From Methanobacteriota archaeon (lineage in GTDB: Archaea > Thermoplasmatota > Thermoplasmata > UBA10834), in contig JAABQR010000166.1 in assembly GCA_011391345.1 (NCBI GenBank), positions 1-5,519 on the forward strand: a stretch of DNA of 5,519 nucleotides. Reading direction: 5' to 3'. How positions within the stretch are numbered: position 1 is the stretch's first letter; every line of letters begins with the position of its first letter. Shown here in pieces: positions 4,723-5,519 of the stretch. A model generated the notes under the pieces. The model worked only from the letters and a program-made list of their open reading frames with translations, ran no database searches and was not told the origin of the DNA. The position numbers were made by a program, and so were the translations under genes.

Positions 4723-5358
4723 ATGCATCGTCATGTTGAGGTCTACATCGACGAGAGCGGTGACCTCGGGTTCTCGAGAGGAGGCACGGAGCACTTTCTA
4801 GTCGCCGCCCTGGTCGTCCCGAAGGGCACACCGCTCGCAATGGCGACGAACAAGTGCAGGCGCAGGTTCAGATCGTCTCTGAAAGGGAATCCTGAGATCA
4901 AGTTCAACCGATGTGGAGCACCAGTCCGAAGGTTCATGCTCGAGGCGACGTCCAATATCGATTCGGCGGTCGTCTGGAGCGGTGTCCGGAAGTCGCTCAT
5001 CCCTGCCCGCCTCAGGCCGGACAAAGATGGGATCTGGAGACGGGTCGCATGTCTGGCGGTTTCGGAGGTCTCTAGGACGATTCGTGCTCGCTCGATGGAT
5101 GTCATAATCGACAGAAGGTCCATCAAGAAGGTGGCCAGACGGACAATGGAGAGTGGTCTCAAGGATGCGGTCATTGGCCGTCATGCAGGTATCTTCCCTC
5201 CAGACGTCCGTGTCAGCCATATCGATTCGTTCTCCTCCCCGGGCCTTCAGCTCGTTGACCACATCGCTGGCGCAGTGTTCCAACATCTTGAGCGAGGCGA
5301 TTCCTCATATCTCGAGATTGTCAAGGAGAGGATCGTCCGAGGCGGACTGCGGTTCTGA
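4723..5358 (+). CDS. DUF3800 family protein, array copy D
   Basis: 211 residues from ATG 4723. A GTG at 4684 in the same frame would add 13 residues but overlaps the conserved CTACATGCAG element and has no counterpart in the other copies, so 4723 is chosen. Motifs: VYIDESGDLGF (7-17), EIKFN (58-62), IIDRR (D130), H-G-FPP (154-160), DS (D168), GLQLVDH (D179), AGAVF (182-186), ER (190-191). The presumed RNase H-like acids are complete; function unknown. Identity is about 44% to A, 41% to B and 39% to C, most differences falling at 31-57 and 101-150. No ribosome-binding site. It lies between two almost identical spacers, so its flanks are far better conserved than its own sequence relative to its neighbours. 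Confidence 0.85.
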   Translation: MHRHVEVYIDESGDLGFSRGGTEHFLVAALVVPKGTPLAMATNKCRRRFRSSLKGNPEIKFNRCGAPVRRFMLEATSNIDSAVVWSGVRKSLIPARLRPDKDGIWRRVACLAVSEVSRTIRARSMDVIIDRRSIKKVARRTMESGLKDAVIGRHAGIFPPDVRVSHIDSFSSPGLQLVDHIAGAVFQHLERGDSSYLEIVKERIVRGGLRF

Positions 5359-5362
5359 GAAC

Positions 5363-5389
5363 GGGGCAGCGCCCCAAGTGGAGTGTTTT
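5363..5389 (+). terminator. Possible terminator hairpin after gene D
   Basis: GGGGC-AGC-GCCCC (5363-5375), a perfect 5-bp stem starting four bases after the stop codon, followed ten bases later by TTTT (5386-5389). The other spacers have at this place a C-run, G-run and T-rich stretch with weaker or no stems, so a shared terminating function is only a guess. Confidence 0.3.
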
Positions 5390-5396
5390 GGCGGGC

Positions 5397-5406
5397 ACCG
5401 TACGGT
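5397..5406. repeat. ACCRTMCGGT palindrome, spacer 4 (ACCGTACGGT)
   Basis: Post-stop dyad of gene D and the only perfectly palindromic copy. Confidence 0.5.
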
Positions 5407-5461
5407 ACCCATATACCCCCCGGGGACTTACCTGCGAGTTTTCCATGGCGGCCGCCGTTCA

Positions 5462-5483
5462 TAAACATATCTCGCCGTTGTAG
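5462..5483 (+). promoter_or_regulatory. TAAA-N14-GTAG promoter-like module after gene D
   Basis: Identical to the module before gene D and expected to drive a fifth array gene beyond the window. Confidence 0.4.
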
Positions 5484-5491
5484 CATCTCCA

Positions 5492-5501
5492 CTACATGCA
5501 G
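5492..5501 (+). promoter_or_regulatory. CTRCATGYAG near-palindrome, site 5 (CTACATGCAG)
   Basis: Fifth copy, at the right edge, 817 bases after site 4, expected to precede a fifth array gene outside the window. Confidence 0.55.
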
Positions 5502-5519
5502 TGCGAACCTGGAACACCC

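Larger units (their letters stand above)
5359..5519 (+). repeat. Array spacer 4 (after D), cut by the window end
   Basis: Repeats the organisation of spacer 3: post-stop block 5359-5436 with the perfect palindrome ACCGTACGGT (5397-5406) and CATATACC, then GCGGCCGC, TAAA-N14-GTAG (5462-5483), CTACATGCAG (5492-5501) and the start of a leader. By the 817-base period, a fifth DUF3800 start codon would be expected about 20 bases past the window end. Confidence 0.75.
5424..5519 (+). repeat. 96-bp direct repeat, copy 2 (spacer 4)
   Basis: Second copy of 4607-4702, one mismatch, running to the last base of the window. It shows that the array continues to the right. Confidence 0.95.

Noticed and set aside
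2705..5519. CRISPR-like array
   Set aside because: The repeats are 80-180 bases, imperfect, and separated by full genes rather than by short unique spacers.
2069..5519. Insertion sequences or transposon copies
   Set aside because: No terminal inverted repeats or target duplications were seen at unit edges, and DUF3800 is not a known transposase. All copies are in one orientation and head-to-tail, as in tandem duplication.

Overview
The window looks archaeal, probably euryarchaeotal and perhaps Thermoplasmata-like. It is GC-rich, yet it uses AGG/AGA (Arg) and ATA (Ile) codons freely. One gene has a textbook GGAGG ribosome-binding site while others have none, one gene starts with TTG, and the upstream elements look like archaeal A/T boxes. 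The lineage is inferred from sequence style only.

Layout. At the left edge is the N-terminus of a family-2 glycosyltransferase reading leftwards (84 to <1). A divergent intergenic region (85-379) separates it from a 538-residue polytopic membrane protein (380-1996), best read as a GT-C-like glycosyltransferase or related surface-glycan protein. The left third therefore looks like a surface-glycosylation locus.

The rest (2007-5519) is a tandem array of four DUF3800-family genes: A 2069-2704, B 2952-3587, C 3910-4542, D 4723-5358. A fifth unit is cut off by the window end. The four proteins align without internal gaps over 210 positions and keep all predicted catalytic acids (D10/E11/D14, D130, D168, D179), but are only about 34-45% identical pairwise (hand count). 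The DNA between them behaves in the opposite way. The spacers after C and after D share a 96-bp stretch with one mismatch, and the leaders in front of A and C are 61/65 identical. Every spacer repeats the same parts in the same order: a post-stop block with a near-palindrome ACCRTMCGGT 37-40 nt after the stop; a TAAA-N14-GTAG promoter-like module; and, 38-39 nt before each start codon, a near-palindrome CTRCATGYAG, usually followed by a small hairpin. No DUF3800 gene has a Shine-Dalgarno sequence.

Between B and C lies a decayed copy of the last ~42 codons of the membrane-protein gene, followed by the same leader that precedes gene A. The junction 'membrane-protein tail + leader + DUF3800 start' has therefore been duplicated. 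The main candidate for something undescribed is this array: variable RNase H-like (predicted) genes held in near-invariant regulatory or recombinogenic spacers. Its function is unknown. A multigene family under common control, kept homogeneous in its flanks by recombination, is the simplest reading.
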